Positions 45,233-54,055 of a stretch of DNA of 64,000 nucleotides are shown here, one piece after another; the stretch's first letter is position 1, and each line of letters begins with the position of its first letter. Under the pieces are notes generated by a model. It made no database searches. It saw only the letters and a list, made by a program, of their open reading frames with translations, and was not told the origin of the DNA. The position numbers and the translations under genes are program-made. The DNA is from Salinicoccus albus DSM 19776 (lineage in GTDB: Bacteria > Bacillota > Bacilli > Staphylococcales > Salinicoccaceae): contig NZ_ARQJ01000032.1 of the NCBI RefSeq assembly GCF_000385175.1, positions 62,001 to 126,000 of the forward strand. Reading direction: 5' to 3'.

Positions 45233-45967
45233 TTAAGTCTCTTTCGCATTACTGATCAGTTTCTTTACTTCAAAAGGTTTTAAAAACCTGTATTCACCTT
45301 CTGCAAGACCGTTCAAGTTCAGGAAATCATATTGGATCCTGGTCAATTTGACAACATTCAGACCAAAGTGTTCGAACATTCGCCTGACCTGTCTGTTTCT
45401 GCCTTCGTGGATCGTCAGTTCCAGAATCATCTGCCTGTCCTTCTTGTCCCTGATTACCCTGAGACCGGCACGGGCAGTTTTGCCATCATCCAGCATAATG
45501 CCCGTGCGCATTTCCTTCTGCTGTTCCCTTTTTAAGATACCATCTATCTTCACCCGGTATGTTTTCCTCATTTTATATTTTGGATGTGTCATGTATTGTG
45601 TGAACTCACCGTCATTGGTCAGAAGCAGGATGCCTGATGTATCATAGTCCAATCTTCCCACAGGATATAATCTGACATCCAGTTCCTTGAAAGCGTCCGT
45701 GACTGTGTTACGGCTTCTGTCATCCTCAACAGCCGAAATTTCCCCGGCGGGTTTGTAATAGAGAATGTGCACCCGCTCTTCTGTCGTCAGCGGCACGCCA
45801 TCCACTTCTATCCTGTCAACTGAGGCGACCTTTGTCCCCAATTCAGTGACCGTCTTTCCGTTGACAGTAACCCTGCCTTCGGCAATCATTGTCTCAGCCT
45901 TTCTTCTCGAGGTGACACCGGCCTGGGAAATTGCTTTTTGTAATCTTACTTTTTCCATTTCCATCAT
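45233..45967 (-). CDS. rluB: 23S rRNA pseudouridine synthase RluB
   Basis: It makes pseudouridine 2605 (E. coli numbering) in 23S rRNA. The 244-residue product has an N-terminal S4 domain (VRLQKAISQAGVTSRRKAE), the catalytic GRLDYDTSGILLLTNDG with Asp near 104, and HEGRNRQVRRMFEHFG near the C-terminus. The start overlaps the scpB stop. Two ATGs in tandem leave the first residue uncertain by one. The order scpA-scpB-rluB-resABCDE is as in Bacillus without the spmAB-dacB block. Confidence 0.94.
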   Translation of the reverse strand: MMEMEKVRLQKAISQAGVTSRRKAETMIAEGRVTVNGKTVTELGTKVASVDRIEVDGVPLTTEERVHILYYKPAGEISAVEDDRSRNTVTDAFKELDVRLYPVGRLDYDTSGILLLTNDGEFTQYMTHPKYKMRKTYRVKIDGILKREQQKEMRTGIMLDDGKTARAGLRVIRDKKDRQMILELTIHEGRNRQVRRMFEHFGLNVVKLTRIQYDFLNLNGLAEGEYRFLKPFEVKKLISNAKET

Positions 45968-46500
45968 TTTTCCTCCTCTAAGCTATCAAAAAATAAATCC
46001 ATTTCTTCCTGTTCGGCGATTTCTTGCTGTGAAGGGAGTTCATGCAAAGACTGAAGGCCGAAAATCTGCAGAAAGTAGTCAGTTGTTACAAAATGGTCTG
46101 CCCGTTCATCCTGCATCTGTTTCTTTGCGATGACACCTTTACTGAGCAAAGTGGATACAGGCCCGTCTGAAGCAACTCCTCTCAGCATTTCTATATCGTT
46201 CCTTGTTGCCGGCTGATTGTAGGCAATGATGGACAGTACTTCCAAAGATGCCTGTGACAGCTTCGATGAGGGTTTATCATCAAGGATTCTTTTTATATAT
46301 TTTTCCATATCTTTTGTTGTCTCCAAAAAATAATTGTTTCCATGCCGCTTGATTAAAAAGTTACTTTTATCATAATTGCCTATTTCAATATTTAATTGTT
46401 CCTTCGTAATCGGGACATGCATAATCAATTGCTCTTCAGTCAAGCCGGTGTCGCCGGCAATGTAGAGCAGACCTTCTATAATCTCAATTTTCTCCATCAT
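45964..46500 (-). CDS. scpB: Segregation and condensation protein B
   Basis: The non-SMC subunit of the SMC-ScpAB condensin complex that organises and separates chromosomes. The 178-residue product has two winged helices, with MEKIEIIEGLLYIAGDTGLT at the start and LEVLSIIAYNQPATRNDIEMLRGV near 85-108. The ATG at 46500 is 7 nt from AAGG; a longer frame from 46515 runs into scpA. It overlaps scpA by 17 nt and rluB by 4 nt. Confidence 0.93.
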   Translation of the reverse strand: MMEKIEIIEGLLYIAGDTGLTEEQLIMHVPITKEQLNIEIGNYDKSNFLIKRHGNNYFLETTKDMEKYIKRILDDKPSSKLSQASLEVLSIIAYNQPATRNDIEMLRGVASDGPVSTLLSKGVIAKKQMQDERADHFVTTDYFLQIFGLQSLHELPSQQEIAEQEEMDLFFDSLEEEK

Positions 46501-47209
46501 GTGACAGCCTTTCAATTTCCAAACTTCCCTGTGTGTGCATTATGATTCCAAGTACCCCTGATTTAACATGATTTAATATGGTCATGAATACGGCCACAAC
46601 CATCTGTTTAGACTCATGAAAAGTAAAAATTTCATCTAATGTGAGTGTATCCTTCTCATTAAATCTTGTGCTGAGGAACGCTTCTGCATCTTCCATTGAA
46701 ACAGGTTCTCTCTGGATTGTTATATTTTTAGGACGTTCAAGTGTGACCCTGGAACATACTTTCTGATACGCTGAAACTAAATCCGAAAGGGAAATTTCAA
46801 TTTCTGTCCCTGTTGTATCCTGTTCTTGAAGATCGTGCGGTGCTTTTATAAATATTTTGTCATTTTCCTGTTTTAATTGCTCCAGCTGTTCGGCGTAATG
46901 CTTATAATTTTGATACTCCAACAGCTGTTCCATGAGCGTTTCCCTCGGGTCGCTCTCCTCTTCTTCCATATAAGCGGGTTCAGGCAGCAGCATACGACTT
47001 TTAATCTTCAGAAGTTCACTTGCCATTACAAGATACTCACTTGCAATGTTGATTTCAAGTTCTTTCATTTGAGCGATATATTCCATATACTGTCTGGTAA
47101 GGATCTTCATGGGTATATCATGGATATCAATCTCCAGCTCATTTATTAAGTGTAGGAGAAGGTCGAGGGGGCCTTCAAATATATCGAGTTTTACTTTGTA
47201 TTCATCCAT
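46484..47209 (-). CDS. scpA: Segregation and condensation protein A
   Basis: The kleisin subunit of the condensin complex. The 241-residue product begins YKVKLDIFEGPLDLLLHLI (SMC-binding helix), with the acidic middle helix EEEESDPRETLMEQLLEY near 82-100 and a C-terminal winged helix (SKQMVVAVFMTILNHVKSG). It is divergent from the DUF309 gene with only 30 bp between them and is the start of the scpA-scpB-rluB transcript. Confidence 0.94.
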   Translation of the reverse strand: MDEYKVKLDIFEGPLDLLLHLINELEIDIHDIPMKILTRQYMEYIAQMKELEINIASEYLVMASELLKIKSRMLLPEPAYMEEEESDPRETLMEQLLEYQNYKHYAEQLEQLKQENDKIFIKAPHDLQEQDTTGTEIEISLSDLVSAYQKVCSRVTLERPKNITIQREPVSMEDAEAFLSTRFNEKDTLTLDEIFTFHESKQMVVAVFMTILNHVKSGVLGIIMHTQGSLEIERLSHDGEN

Positions 47210-47239
47210 AAAATTACCTCTTCACGGGAGTGTATTACT

Positions 47240-47767
47240 TTGAAACTGTCAGTGCTGTTGGAATTCTATAACGAACTCATTATAAAGCAAGATTACTTTG
47301 AATGCCATGAAATCATGGAAGATGCATGGAATGAGAAACAGGTAAGGACGAAAGAAGATCCTGAAGTGTTCTTGATTAAGATTGCTGTCGCCGAATATCA
47401 TTACAGAAGACAGAACATAAAAGGTGCTGAAAAACTGATGGAACGTGCGCTGAAGCTCTACAATGATAATCAGTATGATCTTGATGAACTGGGTCTTGAC
47501 AGTGATGTGATCTGCAGAATCACGAGTCGGAAGAATCACATCAGAGAGAAATCTTTCGAGCCAATGATCTTTCCATTGAAACACAGTGTCCTGTACCAAC
47601 TTTACGCCGAGTACGGCACCCATTCAAGCTTTGATGAATTTGAACGGTGGGCGGAAACATATGAAAACAATGATGAATTCATCATCCATAAGCATTTGCT
47701 GAGAAACAAAGACCATGTTCACGAATCGGGACAAAATGTGCTTAAAAAAAGAAAACATCTGAAATGA
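47240..47767 (+). CDS. ypuF: DUF309 protein (YpuF-like)
   Basis: A 175-residue protein with a DUF309 domain: FYNELIIKQDYFECHEIMEDAW near residues 9-30 is the conserved helix with its histidine and acidic residues, followed by LIKIAVAEYHYRRQN. The function is unknown; the HxxxE pattern suggests a metal or nucleotide site, but this is a guess. The start is a TTG 7 nt after GGGAGTG. It is divergent from scpA, as in Bacillus. Its last codons overlap the terminator of the opposite deoB transcript. Confidence 0.8.
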   Translation: MKLSVLLEFYNELIIKQDYFECHEIMEDAWNEKQVRTKEDPEVFLIKIAVAEYHYRRQNIKGAEKLMERALKLYNDNQYDLDELGLDSDVICRITSRKNHIREKSFEPMIFPLKHSVLYQLYAEYGTHSSFDEFERWAETYENNDEFIIHKHLLRNKDHVHESGQNVLKKRKHLK

Positions 47768-47775
47768 TGTTTTCT
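47743..47775 (-). terminator. Terminator of deoB and the 27-codon ORF
   Basis: A perfect 10-bp stem AGAAAACATC / GATGTTTTCT with a 6-nt loop and seven T residues on the minus strand. It lies inside the last codons of the opposite DUF309 gene, and the stop codon of the small ORF is part of the first arm. Confidence 0.85.
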
Positions 47776-47857
47776 AAACAATGACAAACCAGTATACAAG
47801 GCCCCAGATGAGTGCAAGTATGAAGAGTGTGATAAAGATGGAATATCTATTCTTCAT
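47774..47857 (-). CDS. Small hydrophobic protein, 27 codons, behind deoB
   Basis: An ORF overlapping the last residues of deoB in another frame. It starts with ATG at 47857 and ends with TAG at 47774-47776. The product begins [20 protein letters not shown] and ends with VYWFVIV: two charged residues at the N-terminus, then one membrane segment. AGGAGTG lies about 10 nt before the start, inside deoB, allowing translational coupling. The ORF fills the gap between deoB and its terminator exactly. I know no family for it. It could be a chance frame, but the fit of start, stop and terminator argues against that. Confidence 0.55.
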   Translation of the reverse strand: MKNRYSIFITLFILALIWGLVYWFVIV

Positions 47858-49031
47858 GCTGTTTTAACACTCCTGTCAGACTTTTGCCGTGAGTCGCATA
47901 TTCAATTCCAAAATTTTCTGCGATGGTTGCTGCAATATCACTGAAGGTTTCAGAATTGCGAATTCGTCCGTAATTCATGGCTCTGCCAGCTTTGATCAGA
48001 AGCGGGACACTTTCACGCGTATGGTCGGTTCCGGTGAAAGTGGGATCATTGCCATGGTCAGCAGTGATAATGAGGAGATCGTTCTCCCTTAATTTGGAGA
48101 GAATCTCCGGGATCCTGTCATCGAATGATTTTAAGGCGTTACTGTAGCCTTTTGGATCACGCCGGTGGCCATATAAAGCATCGAAATCCACAAGATTTAA
48201 AAATGATAAGCCTTCAAATTCTTTGTCCATTACTTCAAGAAGTTTATCGACACCGTCTTCATTATTTTTAGTCCGCACGGCTTCAGTCACACCCGAGCCG
48301 GTAAATATATCCTCAATTTTACCGATGGCAATCACATCTTTGTCATTTTCATCAAGTGAATTCAACACGGTTCTGCCAAATGGTTCAAGTGCATAGTCAT
48401 GCCGGTTTTCTGTTCGTGTGAAATTCTCTCTTGATTCCCCGACATACGGTCTGGCGATAACACGCCCGACCAGAAATTCAGGTTCTTTAGTCATTTCTCT
48501 GACCTTTGAGCAGATTTGATAAAGTTCTTCCAATGGAATCACATCTTCATGGGCTGCTATCTGCAGCACTGGGTCATTGGAAGTATAAACAATAAGATCG
48601 CCGGTTTCCAGCTGGTGTTCACCGTATTCTTTAATGATTTCAGTACCGCTTGCCGGTTTGTTGCCCACGATATCTCTGCCGGTTGCTTCACGAATGGCAT
48701 CCAGAAGTGCTTGCGGAAATCCGTCAGGATATACTTTGAAAGGCTCTGTAATATTTAAACCGGCAATTTCCCAGTGCCCTGTCATTGTATCTTTACCCTT
48801 TGAAATCTCATCCATTTTACTGTAAAAGGCTTCAGGCTCCTCAGGGCATCCAACTCCTGGAAGTGCATCTATACAACCCAGGCCAAACTTCTCCAGGTGA
48901 GGCAGTTCAACCCCATGGGTCTCCAGCGTGTTTTTTAAAGTGTGGGAACCTTTATCGCCGAATGCTTCAGCATCGTGCTGGGCACCGATGCCAACCGAAT
49001 CCAGAACGATCAGATGAATTCTGTTAAACAT
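47847..49031 (-). CDS. deoB: Phosphopentomutase
   Basis: It interconverts ribose-1-phosphate and ribose-5-phosphate (and deoxy forms) for nucleoside salvage. The 394-residue product belongs to the alkaline phosphatase-like metalloenzymes: [13 protein letters not shown] near 9-21, [13 protein letters not shown] near 85-97 with the phosphothreonine, [21 protein letters not shown] and [10 protein letters not shown] with metal ligands. It lies 8 nt after xerD, in the conserved xerD-deoB (ripX-drm) order of Bacillus. Confidence 0.95.
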   Translation of the reverse strand: MFNRIHLIVLDSVGIGAQHDAEAFGDKGSHTLKNTLETHGVELPHLEKFGLGCIDALPGVGCPEEPEAFYSKMDEISKGKDTMTGHWEIAGLNITEPFKVYPDGFPQALLDAIREATGRDIVGNKPASGTEIIKEYGEHQLETGDLIVYTSNDPVLQIAAHEDVIPLEELYQICSKVREMTKEPEFLVGRVIARPYVGESRENFTRTENRHDYALEPFGRTVLNSLDENDKDVIAIGKIEDIFTGSGVTEAVRTKNNEDGVDKLLEVMDKEFEGLSFLNLVDFDALYGHRRDPKGYSNALKSFDDRIPEILSKLRENDLLIITADHGNDPTFTGTDHTRESVPLLIKAGRAMNYGRIRNSETFSDIAATIAENFGIEYATHGKSLTGVLKQHEE

Positions 49032-49039
49032 AATATCTC

Positions 49040-49933
49040 CTACTTTCTTGGGTGGAATCGTTTATACATCTCTCTGATTTTTACGGCAGAGATTTGCGTA
49101 TAGATTTGAGTTGTACTGATATCTGAATGTCCAAGCATCTCCTGGACGGCTCTCAAATCTGCACCATTTTCAATCAGATGAGTGGCAAAGGAATGCCTGA
49201 AAGTGTGCGGGGTAATATTCTTACCGATCCCGCTTAACAGTTCATATTTTTTAATTGTTTTCCAAAGCCCCTGTCTTGTAAACCCTTTACCCCGGTTGGT
49301 GATGAATAATGCATCAGTATGATCATCTTTCAACAGTTCCAATCGATGGGTCTCCATATATTCCTGCAGCAGCCTTCCCACATAATCCGTCATCGGTACA
49401 ATTCTTTCTTTGCTCCCCTTGCCTCTGACTTTGATGAAACCGAGAGCGATATTCAAATCAGTCATGCTGATATCTATGATTTCACTGACCCTCAGCCCGG
49501 AAGCATAGAGAAGCTCCATCATCGCACGGTCTCTCGAGCCGGCTCGGGAATCATCAGGTGTCCGTAATAGTGTCTCCATTTCTTCCACAGTCAGATAGAC
49601 CGGCAGTTTCTTATCTTCTTTAACGGATTGAAGTCTTAACGCCGGATTTTTTGATGTGATATTTTCATTTAGAAGAAACTGATGATAATTCCTGAGCGTG
49701 GATTGCATCCGGCTCAGCGTTTTCCCGCTCCTGCCACTTTCTTTTAAAACTTTTAAAAATAAAATAAGTAATTCTGTGTCAATATCATTGTATTCCGATA
49801 CACCGTTGTCTTCTAAAAACGAAAGGTACTGTTTTAAATCCTGGCTGTAAGATTCTATCGAAGACTGGCTTAACCCTTTTTCCACGCTCAAAAAGAGCAG
49901 ATATTCATCCATATGTCTTTCAAAATTCATCAT
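49040..49933 (-). CDS. xerD: Site-specific tyrosine recombinase XerD
   Basis: It resolves chromosome dimers at dif. The 297-residue product has the SAM-like N-terminal domain (about 1-90) and catalytic residues Arg148 (SGLRVSE), Lys172, His243 and Arg246 (HTFRHSF), His269 (LGHSDI) and nucleophile Tyr278. All are present. It directly abuts fur and precedes deoB. No phage or integron genes are near, so this is the chromosomal enzyme. Confidence 0.95.
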   Translation of the reverse strand: MMNFERHMDEYLLFLSVEKGLSQSSIESYSQDLKQYLSFLEDNGVSEYNDIDTELLILFLKVLKESGRSGKTLSRMQSTLRNYHQFLLNENITSKNPALRLQSVKEDKKLPVYLTVEEMETLLRTPDDSRAGSRDRAMMELLYASGLRVSEIIDISMTDLNIALGFIKVRGKGSKERIVPMTDYVGRLLQEYMETHRLELLKDDHTDALFITNRGKGFTRQGLWKTIKKYELLSGIGKNITPHTFRHSFATHLIENGADLRAVQEMLGHSDISTTQIYTQISAVKIREMYKRFHPRK

Positions 49934-50377
49934 CTACTCCTTCGTCTGACACTTTTTACATATTCCATGGAAAGTAAGACGGTGATCCAAAATTTTAAAA
50001 TCATAATCTTTCTCTACTGTCTTTTCAACTTCAACAAGCAGATCTTCTTCTATTTCTTCTACTGAACCGCATTCCATACAGACGAGGTGATGGTGGAAAT
50101 GCTTTGCGCCTTCTTTCCTGAGGTCGTAACGGCTGACCCCATCTCCAAAGTTGATTTTGTCGAGGACCTTAAGGTCGCTTAACAGTTCAAGCGTACGATA
50201 TACTGTCGCTAATCCAATTTCAGGGTACTTGTCCTTTACCTTCATAAAGACATCTTCCGCACTTAGATGATCTTTTTCGTTCTCAAGTAATACTTTGACA
50301 GTAACTTCCCTCTGGGGAGTCAGTTTATATCTGGCTTCCTGCAGCGCGTCTTTGATACTCTGAATCCTGTTTTCCAC
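49934..50377 (-). CDS. fur: Ferric uptake regulator Fur
   Basis: A 147-residue Fur-family repressor. The DNA-binding winged helix (about 1-85) holds KLTPQREVTVKVLLE and GLATVYRTLELL; the metal sites include HFHHHLVCMECG near 92-103 and the C-terminal CKKC. The sequence and the xerD-fur-nudF context point to Fur rather than PerR or Zur. The start is GTG, 5 nt after AGGTG. A PerR-like box lies upstream. Confidence 0.93.
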   Translation of the reverse strand: MENRIQSIKDALQEARYKLTPQREVTVKVLLENEKDHLSAEDVFMKVKDKYPEIGLATVYRTLELLSDLKVLDKINFGDGVSRYDLRKEGAKHFHHHLVCMECGSVEEIEEDLLVEVEKTVEKDYDFKILDHRLTFHGICKKCQTKE

Positions 50378-50409
50378 AAGTTCACCTACTTTGTTTGTTT
50401 ATCACAAAC

Positions 50410-50460
50410 ATTATACCTAATTTATAAATATTTTAAAAGTCTTATTTATAATCATTCTAA
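50410..50460 (-). promoter_or_regulatory. fur promoter region with PerR-like operator
   Basis: On the minus strand a perfect TATAAT is at 50410-50415 with a weak -35 17 bp away. At 50446-50460 the plus strand reads TTATAATCATTCTAA, which differs from the 15-bp PerR consensus TTATAATnATTATAA at one position. It overlaps the last codons of nudF and lies just upstream of the -35. In S. aureus fur belongs to the PerR regulon, so control by PerR is plausible. Confidence 0.55.
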
Positions 50461-51003
50461 ATTATACTTTGATAATACATATTGCACAGCAATAATTGTT
50501 TTAGCATCTCTGATGGTTCCATTCATGAGCAGGCTGTGCAGACGGTCGAGAGGTACCTTTTCAATGTCCAGGAACTCATCCTCATCAAGCTTCTGATCTT
50601 TCAGCCGGATATTTTTCGCCTCATACAGGGAAACCAGTTCGTTTGAAAAGCCTGGTGAAACATAAAATTCGAACAGCTGCTCAATATTCCCAGCAGTCGC
50701 ACCAATCTCTTCTTCGAGTTCCCGCACAGCAGCGTCGTGAGGTATATCGCCTTTTTCAATCTTTCCCGCGGGTATTTCAAACAGGACTTCATCCGGAGCC
50801 ACTCGATACTGTCGGACAAAATACATCAAACCCCTGTGTACCGCGATTACAGAAACTGCCCCATTATGATATACTATTTCACGCTTTGATTCAGAGCCGT
50901 CTGGTAATTGAACAGTACTATGGTCAACCTGGATGATTCTCCCGTCAAAAATCCTGTCTGTATGAATGGTGGTTTCTTTCAAGTGTTCATCTTCCATTGT
51001 CAT
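50452..51003 (-). CDS. nudF: ADP-ribose pyrophosphatase, Nudix family
   Basis: It hydrolyses ADP-ribose to AMP and ribose-5-phosphate. The Nudix box is GKIEKGDIPHDAAVRELEEEIG near 90-111 (shown in parts RELEEEIG), with Asp in place of the usual first Glu. The N-terminal strands and the C-terminal LDEDEFLDIEKVP are typical. I choose the ATG at 51003; another at 50997 is possible, and a frame from 51063 adds 20 residues without family support. It precedes fur across a 74-bp gap. Confidence 0.9.
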   Translation of the reverse strand: MTMEDEHLKETTIHTDRIFDGRIIQVDHSTVQLPDGSESKREIVYHNGAVSVIAVHRGLMYFVRQYRVAPDEVLFEIPAGKIEKGDIPHDAAVRELEEEIGATAGNIEQLFEFYVSPGFSNELVSLYEAKNIRLKDQKLDEDEFLDIEKVPLDRLHSLLMNGTIRDAKTIIAVQYVLSKYNLE

Positions 51004-51152
51004 AGCCGCTAATCTTCCTTCCCATGGTCGAAATTTCAAGTGTTGATATACACATGTTATCATAAAAATAATTTATTGATAAAAATCTGCGGAAACTTTA
51101 ACCATTATATTATGATACGCTCAGCAGATTAATGCAATAATGAGTTCAGTAT

Positions 51153-51161
51153 TGGTATAAT
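51153..51161 (+). promoter_or_regulatory. Extended -10 promoter for the aldo/keto reductase gene
   Basis: TGGTATAAT (TGn plus a perfect -10) lies 49 bp before the ATG at 51210. No good -35 is present, which is normal for extended -10 promoters. Confidence 0.55.
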
Positions 51162-51209
51162 TAATTTAAAGCATCTTAAATAGAAATTGTTAACGAAGGA
51201 ATGATTTAA

Positions 51210-52124
51210 ATGAATTACTTGGAAATTAAAGATATTCCCCCAGTGTCCGAATTTTCACTGGGATGTATGAATCTGCCGATTGATGATCCGGCTGAGACGG
51301 AAAAAATTATAGCGTTTGCACTTGAGTCCGGGATCAACTATTTTGACACCGCAGATTTTTATCAATTCGGTGAAAATGAAAAAGTTGTCGGAGAGATTCT
51401 CAACAAATACCGCTCCCGGTATAATTTCACCATCGGTACAAAGGTCGGTAATGAATTTGATGCCGCAAAGAAAGAAAAAATTGCGTGGAATCCGACAGCC
51501 CCTTATATCAAATCTGCTGTGAAAGATTCCCTGTCACGTCTCGGCGTTGACCAGATCGACCTTTACCAGCTGCACGGAGGTATGATTGAAGATGATAAAG
51601 ATGAGACAATACAAGCATTTGATGAGTTGAAACAGGAGGGCACAATTAAGGCTTACGGTATTTCGTCCATACGTATGAATGTGATTGACTATTATCAAAA
51701 ACACAGTTCAATCGCCACGCTGATGATGCAGTTCAATCCGATTGATAATCGCCCGGCAGAAATGCTCAAAGATCTCGATGACTCCATACGGTTACTCTCC
51801 AGAGGTCCGGTAATGCAGGGGTTGTTAAGTGATAAGTCCGATGAAGTGCTTGAGCGGAAATTCAAGGCTGGCCTGCTTGACTACACGCATCATGAGCTCA
51901 ATCAGTCTGTAGAAGGACTGGCGGCATTAAACGATGACCTTACCGCCTTATCGTATAGATTTTTGAGGGCACATCATTCAGTAATCGTAAATGGTGTCAG
52001 CAGTTTTGAACAGTTGAAGGCTAACTTGCAAAGTTACAATAGGATTGAAGATATCAGCCAAAAATCATATGAAGATATTTTCAACAAGATCAAGCCAATA
52101 AAATATGGAGCGCATAGATTATGA
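51210..52124 (+). CDS. Aldo/keto reductase
   Basis: A 304-residue NADPH-dependent oxidoreductase of the AKR superfamily with a (beta/alpha)8 barrel. The catalytic tetrad is visible: Asp and Tyr in FDTADFYQFGENE (near 45-57), Lys in IGTKVGNEF (near 77), and His in YQLHGG (near 112). The C-terminal part lacks the longest loops. The substrate is unknown. It overlaps the hydrolase gene by 4 nt (ATGA), and AAGGAAT precedes the ATG, so the two form an operon, perhaps for a carbonyl substrate. Confidence 0.9.
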   Translation: MNYLEIKDIPPVSEFSLGCMNLPIDDPAETEKIIAFALESGINYFDTADFYQFGENEKVVGEILNKYRSRYNFTIGTKVGNEFDAAKKEKIAWNPTAPYIKSAVKDSLSRLGVDQIDLYQLHGGMIEDDKDETIQAFDELKQEGTIKAYGISSIRMNVIDYYQKHSSIATLMMQFNPIDNRPAEMLKDLDDSIRLLSRGPVMQGLLSDKSDEVLERKFKAGLLDYTHHELNQSVEGLAALNDDLTALSYRFLRAHHSVIVNGVSSFEQLKANLQSYNRIEDISQKSYEDIFNKIKPIKYGAHRL

Positions 52125-53041
52125 AGTCCCTGGCAACGTGGCTGATTACAGCAGCCACTTCTTTGGTTGCACTATTTGTCTCTTTGGGATACTATGCTTC
52201 AAATCAAATTCTATTCTTTAAACTGCGGGATGTAGAAGTGATAAAAAGGCGGGAGACAAGGGCAAAACGATTGAATATGGAAGAGTTCAAACAGCTGAAG
52301 CAGGACGATGTACTGATACCTTCGAAGTTTGATTACAGCATCAATGCGATTTTTGTCCATCCCAACGATTCAAAAAAGTGGGTTGTCCTCTGCCACGGTG
52401 TCACCGAAAATAAAATCAGTTCAATCAAATATTTGAACATGTTTGCAGAAATGGGGTATAACTGCGTCATCTATGATGCAAGACGTCACGGGAATACAGG
52501 CGGTGTACATTCCACTTACGGTTTTTATGAAAAGTATGATCTCGAAACAGTTGTTGATTATTTATTTGAACATTACGGGCCGGATATCGAGTTTGGCATA
52601 CATGGGGAATCCATGGGTGCAGCAACAATGATTCTGTATGGCGGAGAACTCTCAAATAAAGCGAAATTTTATATTTCCGATGCCTCTTTTTCAACGCTTG
52701 GGGATGAGCTGACCAATATATTCAGTCAGTATACGAAAATTGGCTCTCCATTGGTACTGCTGTTTACAAATATATTTTTCAGGATAAGAAGCAGCTTCTC
52801 TCTATTTAAAGTCTCACCGATCCGTGTGATCGATCATATAGAACAGCCGATGCTTTTTATCCATTCCAAGCCTGATAAATTCATACCGTATGAACAGACC
52901 AGGAAATTATATGAGAAGAAAAAAACGCCAAAAATGGCATGGTATCCAGAGCATGGCGGGCACGTTGAAAGCTATAATCGAAATCCCAGGGAATATCGTC
53001 AGGTTGTCGGCGATTTTATCCATAAATACGGGGGATGGTGA
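52121..53041 (+). CDS. Membrane-anchored alpha/beta hydrolase
   Basis: A 306-residue serine hydrolase. A hydrophobic N-terminal segment (about 8-32) would anchor it in the membrane, with the rest likely outside or at the membrane face. The nucleophile Ser164 is in GESMGA; the oxyanion-side CHGVTENK, the Asp in SKPDKFIP (near 258), and the His in GGHVES (near 284) complete the triad. It resembles the YqkD-like family. It is coupled to the AKR and its 3' end overlaps the rnz 3' end by 26 nt on the other strand. Confidence 0.87.
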   Translation: MKSLATWLITAATSLVALFVSLGYYASNQILFFKLRDVEVIKRRETRAKRLNMEEFKQLKQDDVLIPSKFDYSINAIFVHPNDSKKWVVLCHGVTENKISSIKYLNMFAEMGYNCVIYDARRHGNTGGVHSTYGFYEKYDLETVVDYLFEHYGPDIEFGIHGESMGAATMILYGGELSNKAKFYISDASFSTLGDELTNIFSQYTKIGSPLVLLFTNIFFRIRSSFSLFKVSPIRVIDHIEQPMLFIHSKPDKFIPYEQTRKLYEKKKTPKMAWYPEHGGHVESYNRNPREYRQVVGDFIHKYGGW

Positions 53042-53942
53042 CCTCCATAAAATCATGGGCGACAAAGACATTCTCAGGGAGACTTTCTGCTAATGTTCCA
53101 ATAAATTTGTCATCATATCTGTTGCTTACATGGCTCATCAATATTTTGCCGTACGTTATTTCAGAAAAATTATTGAGCACATTCTGTATTTCCGAATGGA
53201 AATACTTATGTGCTTTTTCATTTTCACCATCAAGATAAGTGGCTTCATGAACGATTAAATCCGAACCGTCAACCAGGGACATATAATCATCTTTTGTTAT
53301 GATCCTTGTATCTCCATGCACTGAAATTTTTCTGCCGGGTATCCCGGGGCTTAAAAATTCCTCAGTGCAGTAAGTACTGCCTTCAAATTCAAAGGTGGAC
53401 GATTCTTTTATCTCTTTATAGGCAGGTCCCGGCTCTATTCCGATTTCCTTAAGCTTGCTGCTGTTCAGGCTTCCTTTTTTGTCAGGCTCCTGAAATACGT
53501 ATAAATAACTGTCGACCGTATGATCCAGAAGCCGGGTGGTTATTTCAAACCCTTCGACCTCATAGGTTTCATTATGAGACAATTCAACATATTGAATCGG
53601 ATAATTGACATACGAATGACTCATCTTCATCGTTATGTCTATCCATTCCTTCAATCCTTTGGGTCCGTAAATGGTCAGCGGAATGCCCGCTCCGCCCTGG
53701 TTTGCTCTTGACAGAAGAAACCCCGGCAGACCAAAAGTATGGTCGCCATGCAAGTGTGTGATGAACACGTGTTTTATCTTGGAGGGTCTGTAGTTGGTAT
53801 GAAGAATTCTATGCTGCAGCCCTTCTGAAGCATCTATGAGAAAGTACTGGTTGATTTCTTCGACGACATCGAGTATATAGCTTTGTGTATTTCTTGTTCT
53901 GGATGGTATACCTGCCCCAGAACCTAAAATTGTAAATTTCAT
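53016..53942 (-). CDS. rnz: Ribonuclease Z
   Basis: It removes 3' trailers from tRNA precursors lacking encoded CCA. The 308-residue metallo-beta-lactamase fold protein has FITHLHGDHTFGLPG (HxHxDH, near 61-75), the AxDxGxGTQ-like start GSGAGIPSRTRNTQSY, and later metal ligands in HEATYLDGE and LMSHVSNRY. The gene faces zwf divergently and its 3' end overlaps the hydrolase gene. The extended arm of the bacterial enzyme (near 150-190) is present. Confidence 0.95.
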   Translation of the reverse strand: MKFTILGSGAGIPSRTRNTQSYILDVVEEINQYFLIDASEGLQHRILHTNYRPSKIKHVFITHLHGDHTFGLPGFLLSRANQGGAGIPLTIYGPKGLKEWIDITMKMSHSYVNYPIQYVELSHNETYEVEGFEITTRLLDHTVDSYLYVFQEPDKKGSLNSSKLKEIGIEPGPAYKEIKESSTFEFEGSTYCTEEFLSPGIPGRKISVHGDTRIITKDDYMSLVDGSDLIVHEATYLDGENEKAHKYFHSEIQNVLNNFSEITYGKILMSHVSNRYDDKFIGTLAESLPENVFVAHDFMEVTIPRIYG

Positions 53943-53989
53943 ATGATCACCTGTGTTTAATTTTTGGTCTATTATATCATACCAAAGAG

Positions 53990-54018
53990 TTGTATTTTTC
54001 AGTGTTCAGTGGAATAAT
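53990..54018 (+). promoter_or_regulatory. Probable promoter of zwf
   Basis: TTGTAT, 17 bp, AATAAT on the plus strand, 38 bp before the zwf ATG. The divergent rnz gene has TGATATAAT (extended -10) on the other strand at 53971-53979. Confidence 0.55.
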
Positions 54019-54055
54019 AATATAAGGAAAAATTTAGCCAAAGGACTTGTTGGAT

